Below are positions 53,559 to 62,701 of a stretch of DNA of 64,000 nt, in pieces; position 1 is the stretch's first letter; every line of letters starts with the position of its first letter. The notes below the pieces were generated by a model, which was given only the letters and a program-made list of their open reading frames with translations, did not search any database and had not been told where the DNA came from. The position numbers and the translations under genes are program-made. Origin of the DNA: Paenibacillus rhizosphaerae (GTDB lineage: Bacteria; Bacillota; Bacilli; Paenibacillales; Paenibacillaceae). The DNA lies in contig NZ_JACHXJ010000001.1 of the NCBI RefSeq assembly GCF_014192015.1, forward strand, positions 1-64,000, in the 5' to 3' direction.

Positions 53559-54455
53559 ATGAGACGATTTAAATTCAAAAGAGAGACGCTGCTAGCCTAC
53601 TCATTTCTGTCGCCCGTTCTACTGTTCTATTTGATTTTCCTTATGATTCCGGTCGTCTTCTCCGTATTGATCAGCTTTACGGACTGGGGAGGGTTCGACT
53701 TCGCTTCGATGAAGTGGGTTGGGCTTAAGAACTATCGCACCATCTTCTCGTCACAGTCGAGCTTTCTGAACCCAATTATGACCAATACATTCGTGTTCGC
53801 GTTCGGCGGTGTTGCGATCTCATTTATCGCGGCGCTCATCATCTCGTACCTCATCTCGCGAATGCGGTATGAGGGATTGTGGAGGACGCTGTTCTTCATG
53901 CCGGCCGTCACGACTGTCGTTGCCATCGGGAACGTATGGTACTACATGTACAACCCGACCAATGGGTTAATCAACGGCATTATAACGTCTCTAGGCTTCC
54001 GATCGATCAATTTCCTGGACGATCCGAATCATGCGCTCCTCTCCATCACAGCGGTCAGCGGCTGGATGGGCATTGGCAGCGCCGTGTTACTCCTCAGTGC
54101 AGGTCTGAAGGGGATTCCGAACGACTACTACGAAGCGGCAGAGCTGGAAGGGGCCGGACACTTGAGGCAGTATACGAAGATTACGTTCCCGCTGCTGAAG
54201 CCGACGATCCTGTTTGTGCTGATTACTTCCTTCATCGGAGGGCTGCAATCGTTCACGTTGACGATGGTCATGGCTAAGAGCGGCGGGCCGGGTAATTCGA
54301 CCAATGTTGGAGCGCTGGAGATGTACAATCAGGCATTCAGCTTCGGCAATTGGGGCGTCGCGAGCGCGATGGCCATTATCTTGTTCTTCGTGATCTTCAT
54401 CATTACGATGGCTCAGCTTCTGATATTTCGCAAGGGAGGGGTGGAGAGTTACTAA
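53559..54455 (+). CDS. CUT1 ABC permease, MalF type
   Basis: The 298-residue permease has SFLSPVLLFYLIFLMIPVVF at the start, the EAA loop YYEAAELEGAGHLRQYTKIT and a C-terminal helix ending LLIFRKGGVESY. AAGGAGGTGTGCC precedes the ATG. Its stop overlaps the next start (TAATG). Confidence 0.93.
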   Translation: MRRFKFKRETLLAYSFLSPVLLFYLIFLMIPVVFSVLISFTDWGGFDFASMKWVGLKNYRTIFSSQSSFLNPIMTNTFVFAFGGVAISFIAALIISYLISRMRYEGLWRTLFFMPAVTTVVAIGNVWYYMYNPTNGLINGIITSLGFRSINFLDDPNHALLSITAVSGWMGIGSAVLLLSAGLKGIPNDYYEAAELEGAGHLRQYTKITFPLLKPTILFVLITSFIGGLQSFTLTMVMAKSGGPGNSTNVGALEMYNQAFSFGNWGVASAMAIILFFVIFIITMAQLLIFRKGGVESY

Positions 54456-55327
54456 TGAAATCCAATCGAGCTCCCTGGTACTTCTATGTCATCATTATCA
54501 TCGGTAGCGTCATGATGGTCTTTCCGTTCCTGGACATGATCTTCTCCTCCTTCAAGAGCGCATCCGAATACGCGCTATTGAAATACAGGCTGCTGCCTGA
54601 ACATTTTATCTTCTCAAATTACCGGATGGCAATCGAGGAGCTGCAGCTCCTGCTCCTGTTCAAGAATAGCCTGATTCGTTCGGTTTCCATCACTCTGGTC
54701 GTGCTGATCACGAGCTCGCTGGCAGGATATGTACTGGCGAAACTCCGCTTTCCGGGAAAGCAGGTCATATTCAGCTTCATCCTGTCGACCATGATGTTCC
54801 CTGCGTTTCTATTCTTCATTCCGAACTACTTTATCACCGTCCACTTCCCGCTCGTCGGTGGCAACGATATCCTAGGCCAGGGCGGTGAGGGGGGACTCGC
54901 GGCCAGCATGCTCGGACTTATCGTGCCCTTCTCGGTCAGCGGCTTCGGCATCTTCCTGATGCGCCAGTTCATGATCTCGATCGAAGATGCCTATCTGGAG
55001 GCGGCCAGGATCGATGGCGCCAAGGAGCTACGCATCTTCGCCCAGATCGTGGTGCCGATGACAGCGCCGGCGCTAGCCACGCTCGCGATCTTTGAGTTCA
55101 TCAACTCGTGGAACGAATTCATCTGGGCTCTGCTCATGAATTCGGTCAACTCGAATCTGGCGACGCTCCCCGTTGGCATCCAGATGCTGAAGTCCGCGAT
55201 AGATCCGACTTTGACGCAGCCGCTGGTCATGGCTGGACTCGTGATCGCGACGATTCCGATCCTGCTGCTCTTCATTTTCCTTCAGAAATACTATGTTCGC
55301 GGGATGATGAACACTGGTTTGAAGTAA
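54455..55327 (+). CDS. CUT1 ABC permease, MalG type
   Basis: The 290-residue permease starts at the ATG of the TAATG overlap. It has an EAA loop reading YLEAARIDGAKELRIFAQIV and the family ending YYVRGMMNTGLK. With 52203 and 53559 it forms an importer. As elsewhere in the window, the ATPase is not encoded nearby, so a shared MsmX-like subunit is likely. Confidence 0.93.
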   Translation: MKSNRAPWYFYVIIIIGSVMMVFPFLDMIFSSFKSASEYALLKYRLLPEHFIFSNYRMAIEELQLLLLFKNSLIRSVSITLVVLITSSLAGYVLAKLRFPGKQVIFSFILSTMMFPAFLFFIPNYFITVHFPLVGGNDILGQGGEGGLAASMLGLIVPFSVSGFGIFLMRQFMISIEDAYLEAARIDGAKELRIFAQIVVPMTAPALATLAIFEFINSWNEFIWALLMNSVNSNLATLPVGIQMLKSAIDPTLTQPLVMAGLVIATIPILLLFIFLQKYYVRGMMNTGLK

Positions 55328-55372
55328 CGATGACTATGCATCAAAATCTATCTACTAAGGGAGAGATATTCA

Positions 55373-56083
55373 ATGAGTGACAATCAAAAACAGCACATTC
55401 TGGCCATCAGCGCGCATGCAGGAGATCAAGACTTGACGGCGGGCGCTACACTCGCGAAGTACGTAATGGAAGGGCACAAAGTGACAATGCTTCATTTGAC
55501 GCCAGGCGAGAAGGGCCATCCGCACCTGCCGCCGACGGAGTATGCCAAGCAGAAGATCGATGAAGCGCATCAATTCGCACACATCATTGGGGCGGACGTC
55601 CGCTTCTTCGACTACAAGGACGGCGAGCTTCCGCTGAACGAAGAGGTCAAGTTCCAGGTCGCGGACGTCATCCGTGAGCTGAAGCCCGACATCCTCATCA
55701 CCCACTGGTCGAAGAGCATGCACAAGGACCACGAGAATACGCACTTCATCACGAAGGATGCACGATACTACGCCGCAATCCCGGGCTTTGAACGCGAATT
55801 ACCGTATCATGGTGTAAAGCGGGTTTTCTTCTCGGAGAACTGGGAGGATATGTACGACTATAATCCGGAAGTGTTCATCGATATTCCGGAGGAAGCTTAC
55901 GAGAAGTGGGTCAGAGGATTGAACTGTTATTCATTCGCTCGGGGCGAGACGTACGGCTTTCCATACATTGAGTATTACAAAGCGCTGACGGTCGTAAGAG
56001 GTGCGGTCAACGGGTTCAAGCGTGCGCAGGCTTATGCGGTCGCTCCAGGTGGCGTTCACCAACGCCAGCAGATGTTCATGTAG
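55373..56083 (+). CDS. PIG-L/LmbE-family deacetylase
   Basis: The 236-residue protein matches PIG-L zinc deacetylases of N-acetyl sugars: ILAISAHAGDQDLTAGATLA at the start, ELKPDILITHWSKSMHKDHE with the third metal His. The first motif is AHAGD instead of AHPDDE. His15 and Asp18 can bind metal, but the usual catalytic Asp is Gly17, as in a distinct Paenibacillus-type subgroup I have seen. It probably deacetylates an imported amino sugar. AAGGGAG precedes the ATG. Confidence 0.82.
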   Translation: MSDNQKQHILAISAHAGDQDLTAGATLAKYVMEGHKVTMLHLTPGEKGHPHLPPTEYAKQKIDEAHQFAHIIGADVRFFDYKDGELPLNEEVKFQVADVIRELKPDILITHWSKSMHKDHENTHFITKDARYYAAIPGFERELPYHGVKRVFFSENWEDMYDYNPEVFIDIPEEAYEKWVRGLNCYSFARGETYGFPYIEYYKALTVVRGAVNGFKRAQAYAVAPGGVHQRQQMFM

Positions 56084-56252
56084 CCTTTTCTAAAACGTTC
56101 AGCATTCTAATGATCGCGACAGCCGATCTCCCATTTGTCTGACAGGTTGGCTCTAACAAAAGCCATTACCGGACCGATCAAAAGGGACTCGGCTGGTCGT
56201 TTTGATTTGGGGGGTTGAAGGCTAACAATCCTAATGGGAGGTGGACTTTACT

Positions 56253-57377
56253 ATGAAAGAAGAATGGATCGATCAGACCCGTCAGATGGAGCTGAATGCC
56301 AGGCTGGCTTGCCGCGTGGTGGCATTGCTGGATCAAGCGATCGCGGAAGACGAGATTCCTGGCGGTGTCGTAGCTATCAGCCGGAACGGGCGGATTCTGG
56401 AGTATGCTGCGGGAGCAGCCGGCATAGAAGTGGCTACGAAGTTCCCTGTCCGTACGGATACGCTGTACGACTGCGCTTCGCTGACTAAGATCGTTGTCAC
56501 CTTGCCGCTCGTCCTCCAACTTTTGGATGAAGGACATATACTACTGGATGATCCTGTCGAACGATACATTCCCGAATTTACTGGAGAGGGCTTCGCCAAG
56601 TCCTCCGTCACCATCCGTCATCTGCTGACCCATACGGCAGGGCTCGCGCCCTTCGCCAACATGCACTCTCATGGCTGGACGCAAGAGCAGATGATGAGCT
56701 TCGTTGCCGGACAGCGTCTGGATTATGAACCCGGAACGCAAGTTGTTTACAGCGACTTGGGCTTCATCCTGCTCGGCCAACTGATCACGGAGGTGCTGGG
56801 AACGCCGCTGGAAGAAGCCGCCGCCAAGCGGATATTCGAACCGCTTGGGATGATGGACAGTGGATTCCGTCCTCCTCCCGAGGAACGTCTTCGGATCGCG
56901 CCGACCGAGCGTTACTCTTATGAGCCTGAGCCGCGATGGGGGATTGTCCACGACGAGAACGCCTGGGCGATGGGTGGGGTCAGCGGACACGCGGGCTTGT
57001 TCTCTACGGCACGGGATCTAATCACCTATGCTTTGATGTGGCTGAACGAAGGCGAATGGGAGGGCAAGCGGCTTCTGTCTCGCTCGGCCGTACGGCTCGC
57101 CGTGCAGAATCAGACAGCAGCCGCTGTCGGTGGAACCCGCGGGCTTGGGTGGGTGTTAAAGGGAGACAAGTGGGACGCGTCCGGCGATCTGCTGTCTGAA
57201 CGATGCTATGGGCATACCGGGTTTACAGGTACGAGTCTCTATATCGATCCGGACGCCGGGGTGACCATAGTGTTGCTGACGAACCGCGTGCATCTTGGGC
57301 GGGACAAGTCTGTCGCCCGGTTGCGGGCTTGCCTTCACAATGCTGTCGCGGCGACTTTGGAAGATTTGACTATTTAA
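56253..57377 (+). CDS. Beta-lactamase-fold serine hydrolase (YbbE/AmiE-like)
   Basis: The 374-residue protein has the penicillin-binding/class C-type triad: Ser76 and Lys79 in CASLTKIV, Tyr166 in VYSDLGF, and a late GHTGFTGTS motif. B. subtilis keeps a relative (YbbE, AmiE) in its MurNAc operon, where it splits the MurNAc-L-alanine bond. No signal peptide is visible here. GGGAGGTGG precedes the ATG at 56253. It likely removes peptide from imported muropeptide or acts as a related esterase. Confidence 0.82.
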   Translation: MKEEWIDQTRQMELNARLACRVVALLDQAIAEDEIPGGVVAISRNGRILEYAAGAAGIEVATKFPVRTDTLYDCASLTKIVVTLPLVLQLLDEGHILLDDPVERYIPEFTGEGFAKSSVTIRHLLTHTAGLAPFANMHSHGWTQEQMMSFVAGQRLDYEPGTQVVYSDLGFILLGQLITEVLGTPLEEAAAKRIFEPLGMMDSGFRPPPEERLRIAPTERYSYEPEPRWGIVHDENAWAMGGVSGHAGLFSTARDLITYALMWLNEGEWEGKRLLSRSAVRLAVQNQTAAAVGGTRGLGWVLKGDKWDASGDLLSERCYGHTGFTGTSLYIDPDAGVTIVLLTNRVHLGRDKSVARLRACLHNAVAATLEDLTI

Positions 57378-57450
57378 ATAAAGTCTTGATATTCATTCCG
57401 ATCAGGAAATGAAACCATAGAATGAATTCGGATTAGCGCGGAGGTTTGAA

Positions 57451-58302
57451 ATGATGAACGGTGGCCTTGTCAGGATCAGAGAAATGCTGGCCCAGTTGAC
57501 GCCTTCCGAGCGGAAGGTAGCCAACTTCATACTGGAGAACCCGCAAAACATGATTGGGCTGTCCGTCGCCCAGTTGGCCGATCAGAGTGGCGGCAGCCAG
57601 GCGGCAGTCATCCGCCTGTGCAAGTCGATGGGGCTAAAGGGCTATCAGGAATTAATGTTGAAGGTGGCGGGTGATCTGCAAGAAGGGGCCGGATTCGGCT
57701 ATCAAGAGATTCAGCCCCAGGATTCGATCGCTTCGATCGTCCAGCACGTATCGAATAACAACATCCAGTCGATTCGGGACACACTCAAGATCCTGGACGT
57801 GGCGATGATCACGAAAGCTATCGATGTGCTCTACGGGGCAGAGCGGATCTTTTTCTATGGGGTAGGGGCGTCCAATCTCGTCGCGCAGGATGCACAGCAC
57901 AAATTCATGCGGATCAACAAGACGTGCTTCTCCTTCACCGATACGCATCTACAGTTGAGCTCGTCGGCGACGATGACCTCGCGCGACGCGGCGGTCGGAA
58001 TCTCCTACTCTGGTGAGACGCAGAACGTCGTCTCCTGCCTGAAGATGGCGAAGGAGAAGGGGGCCGCCACAATTACCATCACCAAGTACGGCAACACACC
58101 GGTCAGCGCACAGGGAGATATTCCGCTATACATGACATCGACTGAAAACGAAATTCGTGTTGGCGCGACGTCTTCCAGGATAACGCAGTTGAACGTGATC
58201 GATATCCTCTATCTCGGCATGGCCAGCAGAGATTATGAGAAGTCCGTGACGTATCTAGAGATGAGTCGGGAGGCGGTCCGGGTGTCAAAGGAGAAAAGCT
58301 GA
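57451..58302 (+). CDS. murR: MurR-type RpiR-family regulator (HTH + SIS)
   Basis: The 283-residue protein has an N-terminal RpiR HTH (LTPSERKVANFILENPQNMI, GSQAAVIRLCKSMGLKGYQE) and a C-terminal SIS phosphosugar domain (ERIFFYGVGASNLVAQDAQH, AVGISYSGETQNVVSCLKMA). MurR proteins of this class sense MurNAc-6-P and repress MurNAc genes. GGAGGTTTGAA precedes the ATG. It is the last gene of the operon that starts with namZ, and its ligand is inferred from that context. Confidence 0.85.
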   Translation: MMNGGLVRIREMLAQLTPSERKVANFILENPQNMIGLSVAQLADQSGGSQAAVIRLCKSMGLKGYQELMLKVAGDLQEGAGFGYQEIQPQDSIASIVQHVSNNNIQSIRDTLKILDVAMITKAIDVLYGAERIFFYGVGASNLVAQDAQHKFMRINKTCFSFTDTHLQLSSSATMTSRDAAVGISYSGETQNVVSCLKMAKEKGAATITITKYGNTPVSAQGDIPLYMTSTENEIRVGATSSRITQLNVIDILYLGMASRDYEKSVTYLEMSREAVRVSKEKS

Positions 58303-58437
58303 AGGTGGCGGCTGCTGTAACTTCAGATTCCTAGTAAAAATATAATAAGAAAAACTAAAATTTTTTTGGATCCGCTACTCTATACTCGCTGGTTTGAGCC
58401 GAATGAGGATCAAAAGAGTATAAACATGGTTCGTTGC

Positions 58438-58535
58438 GCTAACGGAAAACGATAGCTCAATGATGACATTTAAAGGCAGCTGACCCAAAAGTCGGCTGCC
58501 TTTTTCCTTAACTAACGGGCAGTATAGTCAAATAA
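58438..58535 (+). repeat. Arm-hairpin-arm element, outlying copy after murR
   Basis: Left arm GCTAACGGAAAACGATAG then CTCAATGA (58438-58463). The stem is AAAGGCAGCTGAC/GTCGGCTGCCTTT with a T-run (58472-58504). Right arm TTAACTAACGGGCAGTATAG then TCAAATAA (58508-58535). It may also end the murR transcript. The hairpin subtype matches elements at 138 and 44092. Confidence 0.8.
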
Positions 58536-58651
58536 ACAGAAAACTGATTACCAGCAGCCTGATGGAACCCTAAGTGTGTCCGTTTGCAGGGACTTCGGGG
58601 TCATGACAGCCAAGCTTACGTTTTTATAACGATATTCCTCTGCACTAAGGT

Positions 58652-59263
58652 TTAGGAAGGCTTTCCGGAAAGTGTGGAATTGCCGGTAGGCCAGGTGGAG
58701 AGCGCCTGCTCAGCAACAGCCTCTAGCATGTCGCGACTGAAGCCAGCCTTGGCTTGAACAGCCATACCGTGGACCACTGCCATCACGAATGCAGCTAGCG
58801 CAGCACAGTTAGCGGTCTCCGGCAGATCTCCCTCCTGCTTTGCCCGTTCGAAGCGTTCACGCAGCGATACCTCTCCCTCCGCACGCGCATCAATCACAGC
58901 ACGCCGAATAGGTTCGGTATCGTCCGAGCATGCCAAGGCACCGTTGATTCCCAGACATCCCTTGTGATCCGGGTAACGAGTATGCAATTCAGCCGACTTG
59001 AAGAGGAGGCGTTCGACCACCTCCCGCGAGGTCGGCAGCTCCAGCGCCGCCGGGACGAAATCTAGGTAGTGCTCGTAATAGCGAGCCAGCGCTCGGCGGA
59101 ACAACGCCTCCTTGTTACCAAACGCCGAGTAGAGCGCAGGCCGTTCGACACCCGTGGCCTGTGTAAGGTCGGTGTATGACACGCCCTCGTAGCCATTGCG
59201 CCAAAACAGGCAAACTGCCGCATCCAGTGCCTGATCCACATCGAATTCGCGCTTACGTCCCAT
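58652..59263 (-). CDS. TetR-family repressor
   Basis: The 203-residue protein opens with MGRKREFDVDQALDAAVCLF and a TetR helix-turn-helix (YEGVSYTDLTQATGVERPAL YSAF region). Its C-terminal domain is of the TetR_C_33-like type (HTRYPDHKGCLGINGALACS). It is divergent from the SDR gene at 59788. A palindrome near each gene fits its role as their repressor. Such pairs often respond to reactive electrophiles. Confidence 0.9.
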   Translation of the reverse strand: MGRKREFDVDQALDAAVCLFWRNGYEGVSYTDLTQATGVERPALYSAFGNKEALFRRALARYYEHYLDFVPAALELPTSREVVERLLFKSAELHTRYPDHKGCLGINGALACSDDTEPIRRAVIDARAEGEVSLRERFERAKQEGDLPETANCAALAAFVMAVVHGMAVQAKAGFSRDMLEAVAEQALSTWPTGNSTLSGKPS

Positions 59264-59582
59264 CAGTCAGATCCCCCTCGCTTTCTTTTTTTGTAACAGT
59301 CACTATAAAAAGGATTCACGTCAGACTTTCATAATACGTTATCATAACACACGTTACGGAATTCTGCTAATCCATCGGGCTAGGGTCTGTGGCAGGGCAC
59401 GAACTGGCGAAATACTCGGCTGTATGGATATGTATCACGCACCAACGGCCCCACTGATGACCAATCTCGCAAGAGCGAGATGCCTCATCTTAACGCGACG
59501 CCGCTTGACGCCTCTGGCATGGAACGAATGATAGTGTGCACAAAAATGTATAACACAAAAAAATGTAATGATCGTTATGTTA

Positions 59583-59630
59583 TTGACAATTCGCAGCGAA
59601 TTATAATATTATTTTCGTAACGATCGTTAC
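59583..59630 (+). promoter_or_regulatory. Promoter and TetR-type operator of the SDR gene
   Basis: TTGACA (59583-59588) with TATTAT (59607-59612, 18-base spacer; TATAAT at 59602 is an alternative) is followed by the perfect palindrome GTAACGATCGTTAC (59617-59630). A related imperfect site GTAATGATCGTTATG lies just before the -35. Another, GTTATCATAAC (59338-59348), is near the TetR gene. The rest of the gap 59264-59582 has no gene. Confidence 0.7.
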
Positions 59631-59787
59631 GATATTCCGCCGATTATGGGGCGAGGGCGTCCAGCGACGTACAAAGAGATTCTTATTTTCATCTGAAATC
59701 ATTGAAGGAGGTTCTTATTATGTAGAATCGTGCTGAGGAAGTCCTTGCCAAAATAACATAAAAATTCTCTTTTAAGGAGTAGATCAT

Positions 59788-60570
59788 ATGTCGACAAATG
59801 AAGGAAGATTCAGTGGTAAGGTTGCTTTGGTTACAGGGGCAAGTCGTGGAATGGGGGCTGAAATAGCCAAAAAATTAGCTGCAGGCGGAGCGGAATTTAT
59901 AGGCGTTCATTACGGCAGTAATAGGGATGCTGCTTTAAAAGTTGTTGAAGAGATTAAGGCGCTCGGCTCAAAGGCTGTGGCTCTGGAAGCAGATTTAAAC
60001 ACTGGTATTACCGGTGCAAAAAAACTTTGGGCTTCATTTGAAGATGCTGTTCGTTCGGAAATTGGATCTGTGCATTTGGACATCTTAATCAATAACGCAG
60101 GTATTGCACCGGCCGTTTCTTTTGAAGAAACGTCAATTGAAACGTTCGAAGATGTCATTAATATTAATCTTAAAGCTCCATACTTCCTTACTCAAGAAGC
60201 TAGCCCGTTTATACGGAACGGCGGACGAATCATTAACATGTCTACTGGCTTTACTCGTGTTGCCGGTCCAATGAATACCATTTATGCGGCTTCCAAGGGA
60301 GCCATTGAGACACTTACTTTGGCGTTGGCTCCACATTTTGCATCAAAGGGTATTACTGTTAATGCAGTAAGGCCGGGAGTTACGGATACTGATATGAACA
60401 AGGATTGGCTCGCCAACCCAGAAGCTCGTGCTGGAGCAGCTTCAGCGTCTGTTTTCGGAAGAGTTGGCAACGTTAAAGACGTTGCTGATGTAGTTGTGTT
60501 TGTAGCCTCTGAGGAAGCGCGATGGGTCACGGGGCAATTTATTGATGCCACCGGAGGAAATCATCTTTAA
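59788..60570 (+). CDS. Short-chain dehydrogenase/reductase
   Basis: The 260-residue SDR has VTGASRGMGAEIAK, an NNAGIAPAVS stretch, INMSTGFT with catalytic Ser and YAASKGAIE (YxxxK), and the ending RWVTGQFIDATGGNHL. TAAGGAGTAGATC precedes the ATG. It is probably under TetR control through the palindrome at 59617. AT-rich codon use differs from the GC-rich repressor, so the two may have different histories. Confidence 0.9.
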   Translation: MSTNEGRFSGKVALVTGASRGMGAEIAKKLAAGGAEFIGVHYGSNRDAALKVVEEIKALGSKAVALEADLNTGITGAKKLWASFEDAVRSEIGSVHLDILINNAGIAPAVSFEETSIETFEDVININLKAPYFLTQEASPFIRNGGRIINMSTGFTRVAGPMNTIYAASKGAIETLTLALAPHFASKGITVNAVRPGVTDTDMNKDWLANPEARAGAASASVFGRVGNVKDVADVVVFVASEEARWVTGQFIDATGGNHL

Positions 60571-60639
60571 GAAAAGCAACAAATGAATGGAATTTGATGT
60601 TAAAGGGTTTGTAGTATGCTATCCTCCCTGTTAGCAGAA

Positions 60640-60680
60640 CGACGGCAGCCGATCATCTAGGACGGCTACCGTCGTTTTTG
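60640..60680 (+). terminator. Terminator of the SDR gene
   Basis: ACGACGGCAGCCG (60640-60652) pairs with CGGCTACCGTCGT (60664-60676, one mismatch), followed by TTTTT. Confidence 0.85.
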
Positions 60681-61051
60681 CGAGTAAATGTTAATTTAAA
60701 TCGGCCTCAACTTTAAAATCAGTGCTTGACTGTTAGCTCAACATCCGATGGCGGTTGCACCCGAAAAGAATGCCTGCTTTACGATCGTCATGCTCACACC
60801 AGCGCTCAAATTCTAGACTGGCACCGACAAAGCTCGGCGAGCAGTCATATCAAGTTGTGAATGCTTCTTTCCATTCCCACACGCTGTGAAGAAGTGGAGA
60901 GTAGTTCAGCAACGTTTCCGGTGGTCCCCTGGGAAGACGGAAGGCCGCTCCCTTATTCAGGGGACCGTTTTATTTGAAAGAACCAAAAATTCCGATGAAA
61001 TAACCGAGGGTTGCCTATTCAGGTATCTTCCTGTATTGGAACAATCACTTC
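60681..61051. other. Gap with an orphan terminator
   Basis: No gene is visible. GGTCCCCTG (60923-60931) pairs with CAGGGGACC (60958-60966), followed by GTTTTATTT, on the + strand. No plus-strand gene ends here, so the hairpin belongs to an RNA or lost gene I cannot identify. Confidence 0.5.
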
Positions 61052-62701
61052 CTATTGTTCCATAGAAGCATCACGGAACTCCTGTGGGGTAATCCCATAA
61101 TATTTCTTGAATAGTTTAGTGAAATAAGGCGGATTCTGGTAGCCGATTTTAGTGCAAATTTGATAGACGCGATCGTCGGTCTGTTTTAGTAAGAAAGCAG
61201 CCTTTTCCATTTTTAGTCGAATAATATATTCACTGAGATTTTCACCGGTTCTTGATTTGAAAATTTTGGATAAGTACACAGGGTGCATGTGAACATGATC
61301 CCCTATGGCTTGTAGCGTCACATCTTCCGCCAAGTGATTGATAACAAATTGTTGAATTTGCTTAATACTTAAGCTTTTTGCGTCAACCCAATCACGGTTC
61401 AGGTCATCATAAAGGAGGTTGGCGACTTTGAATGTCCATTCCTTTAACTGGCGGATACTTAAAAAAGGCTTGCGTGAGATAATCGGCTCATAATCGCTTC
61501 CAATCAGATTCTCCAGCAATTTTCCGTTCTTATGTGCGGCATAGGTGAAGGCAGAGCTAAAATGCAGAAACACTTCTAGCAAATGTTCTTGGGAATCGGA
61601 CCAATGCTCTTCAAGCTCATTTATGATCGATTCGATCTTGGCCAGCGTCTCTTCTTTTTGGCCCATGTCGAAGAGCTGCATCAACGAAGGAGGTTCGTAT
61701 AGGCTGCCAAGTGATTTGACTTGCGTACTTAAGCGTTTGTCATCCAACGTTAAGAAAATTTCCTGGTCATTACCCACACTGCGCCTAATGGTCGCGATAC
61801 ATTCTTGATACAGATCGGGCACATCCCTGGCAAAGGACCCCCAGGTGCTTACAATAAGAGAAATTCTCCCTTTCAGGAATATTCTTACGTTCTCTTGAAG
61901 TTTGAGTGCCAACTGTTCCAACAATAAGGAGTTTTGAACAGACTTGCCACTTTTTATCGCTTTGTCTTCCCTACGCTGATTGACCTTCACGAGGATGACC
62001 AAGTAGTCATAAACGTCTTTAGCAGTTATGACATCGAAATGTTCCCTCAACGTTTCTTCCGTAATATTCAGGATCGCGTATTCGAACAGGGAAAGACTTA
62101 CTTGGTCAAATTCCGCAAACCCCTCCTCCAATCGAATGACCATCAATGCAATGGAATCATCCGTTCGGAATGGCAGATTCATAAATTCCGATTTGGTCTC
62201 TAACTCGCCATACCCGAACTTTTTTCCTTTGATCAAATCATTAAGAAACAGAGAACGAATAAGCGGCGCTTGTTCTTTTAGAGCAGCAAATACCTTTTGC
62301 TGGGAAAATAGCAACTGCCATTCCTCATAAAGCTGATCTTTCATCCTTCTAACCGCATTTAGGATATCTTCATCACTTGCTGGTTTAATGACAAATTCCG
62401 TTACTTGAAAGGACATGGCTTTTTTAGCATACTCAAAGTCCGCGTAACCTGAATGAATTATGCATTTAGTCCTGCTGTTGGCTTCTCGAATCTTTTCAAT
62501 AAGCTCAAGCCCACTAAACTCTGGCATCCGGATATCGGTGATTACAATATCAATCGGATGTGTGTTCAAAAGCTCCAGTGCATCATTGCCTGAATAGGCA
62601 CGGTAAACATGCTGGATATCAAGCTCATCCCAGGGGAGTAGTTCTGCTAATGAATCGGCTACAAGCCGCTCATCATCTACGATTAATAACTGTGTCATCA
62701 T
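61052..62701 (-). CDS. YesN-type response regulator (REC + AraC helix-turn-helix)
   Basis: The 549-residue protein has a receiver domain with acidic pair near residue 10, phospho-acceptor in VITDIRMPEFSG and Lys in FVIKPAS. A long middle region follows, then an AraC-type domain (LQAIGDHVHMHPVYLSKIFK, IGYQNPPYFTKLFKKYYG). Four-base overlap with the kinase gene (62698-62701) shows co-translation. It is the third such pair in the window; its target operon is outside it. Confidence 0.9.
   Translation of the reverse strand: MMTQLLIVDDERLVADSLAELLPWDELDIQHVYRAYSGNDALELLNTHPIDIVITDIRMPEFSGLELIEKIREANSRTKCIIHSGYADFEYAKKAMSFQVTEFVIKPASDEDILNAVRRMKDQLYEEWQLLFSQQKVFAALKEQAPLIRSLFLNDLIKGKKFGYGELETKSEFMNLPFRTDDSIALMVIRLEEGFAEFDQVSLSLFEYAILNITEETLREHFDVITAKDVYDYLVILVKVNQRREDKAIKSGKSVQNSLLLEQLALKLQENVRIFLKGRISLIVSTWGSFARDVPDLYQECIATIRRSVGNDQEIFLTLDDKRLSTQVKSLGSLYEPPSLMQLFDMGQKEETLAKIESIINELEEHWSDSQEHLLEVFLHFSSAFTYAAHKNGKLLENLIGSDYEPIISRKPFLSIRQLKEWTFKVANLLYDDLNRDWVDAKSLSIKQIQQFVINHLAEDVTLQAIGDHVHMHPVYLSKIFKSRTGENLSEYIIRLKMEKAAFLLKQTDDRVYQICTKIGYQNPPYFTKLFKKYYGITPQEFRDASMEQ

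Noticed and set aside
60850-60975. A T-box riboswitch
   Set aside because: An AGTA-like stretch and a terminator are present, but the conserved T-box sequence is not clear and no amino-acid gene follows on the + strand.
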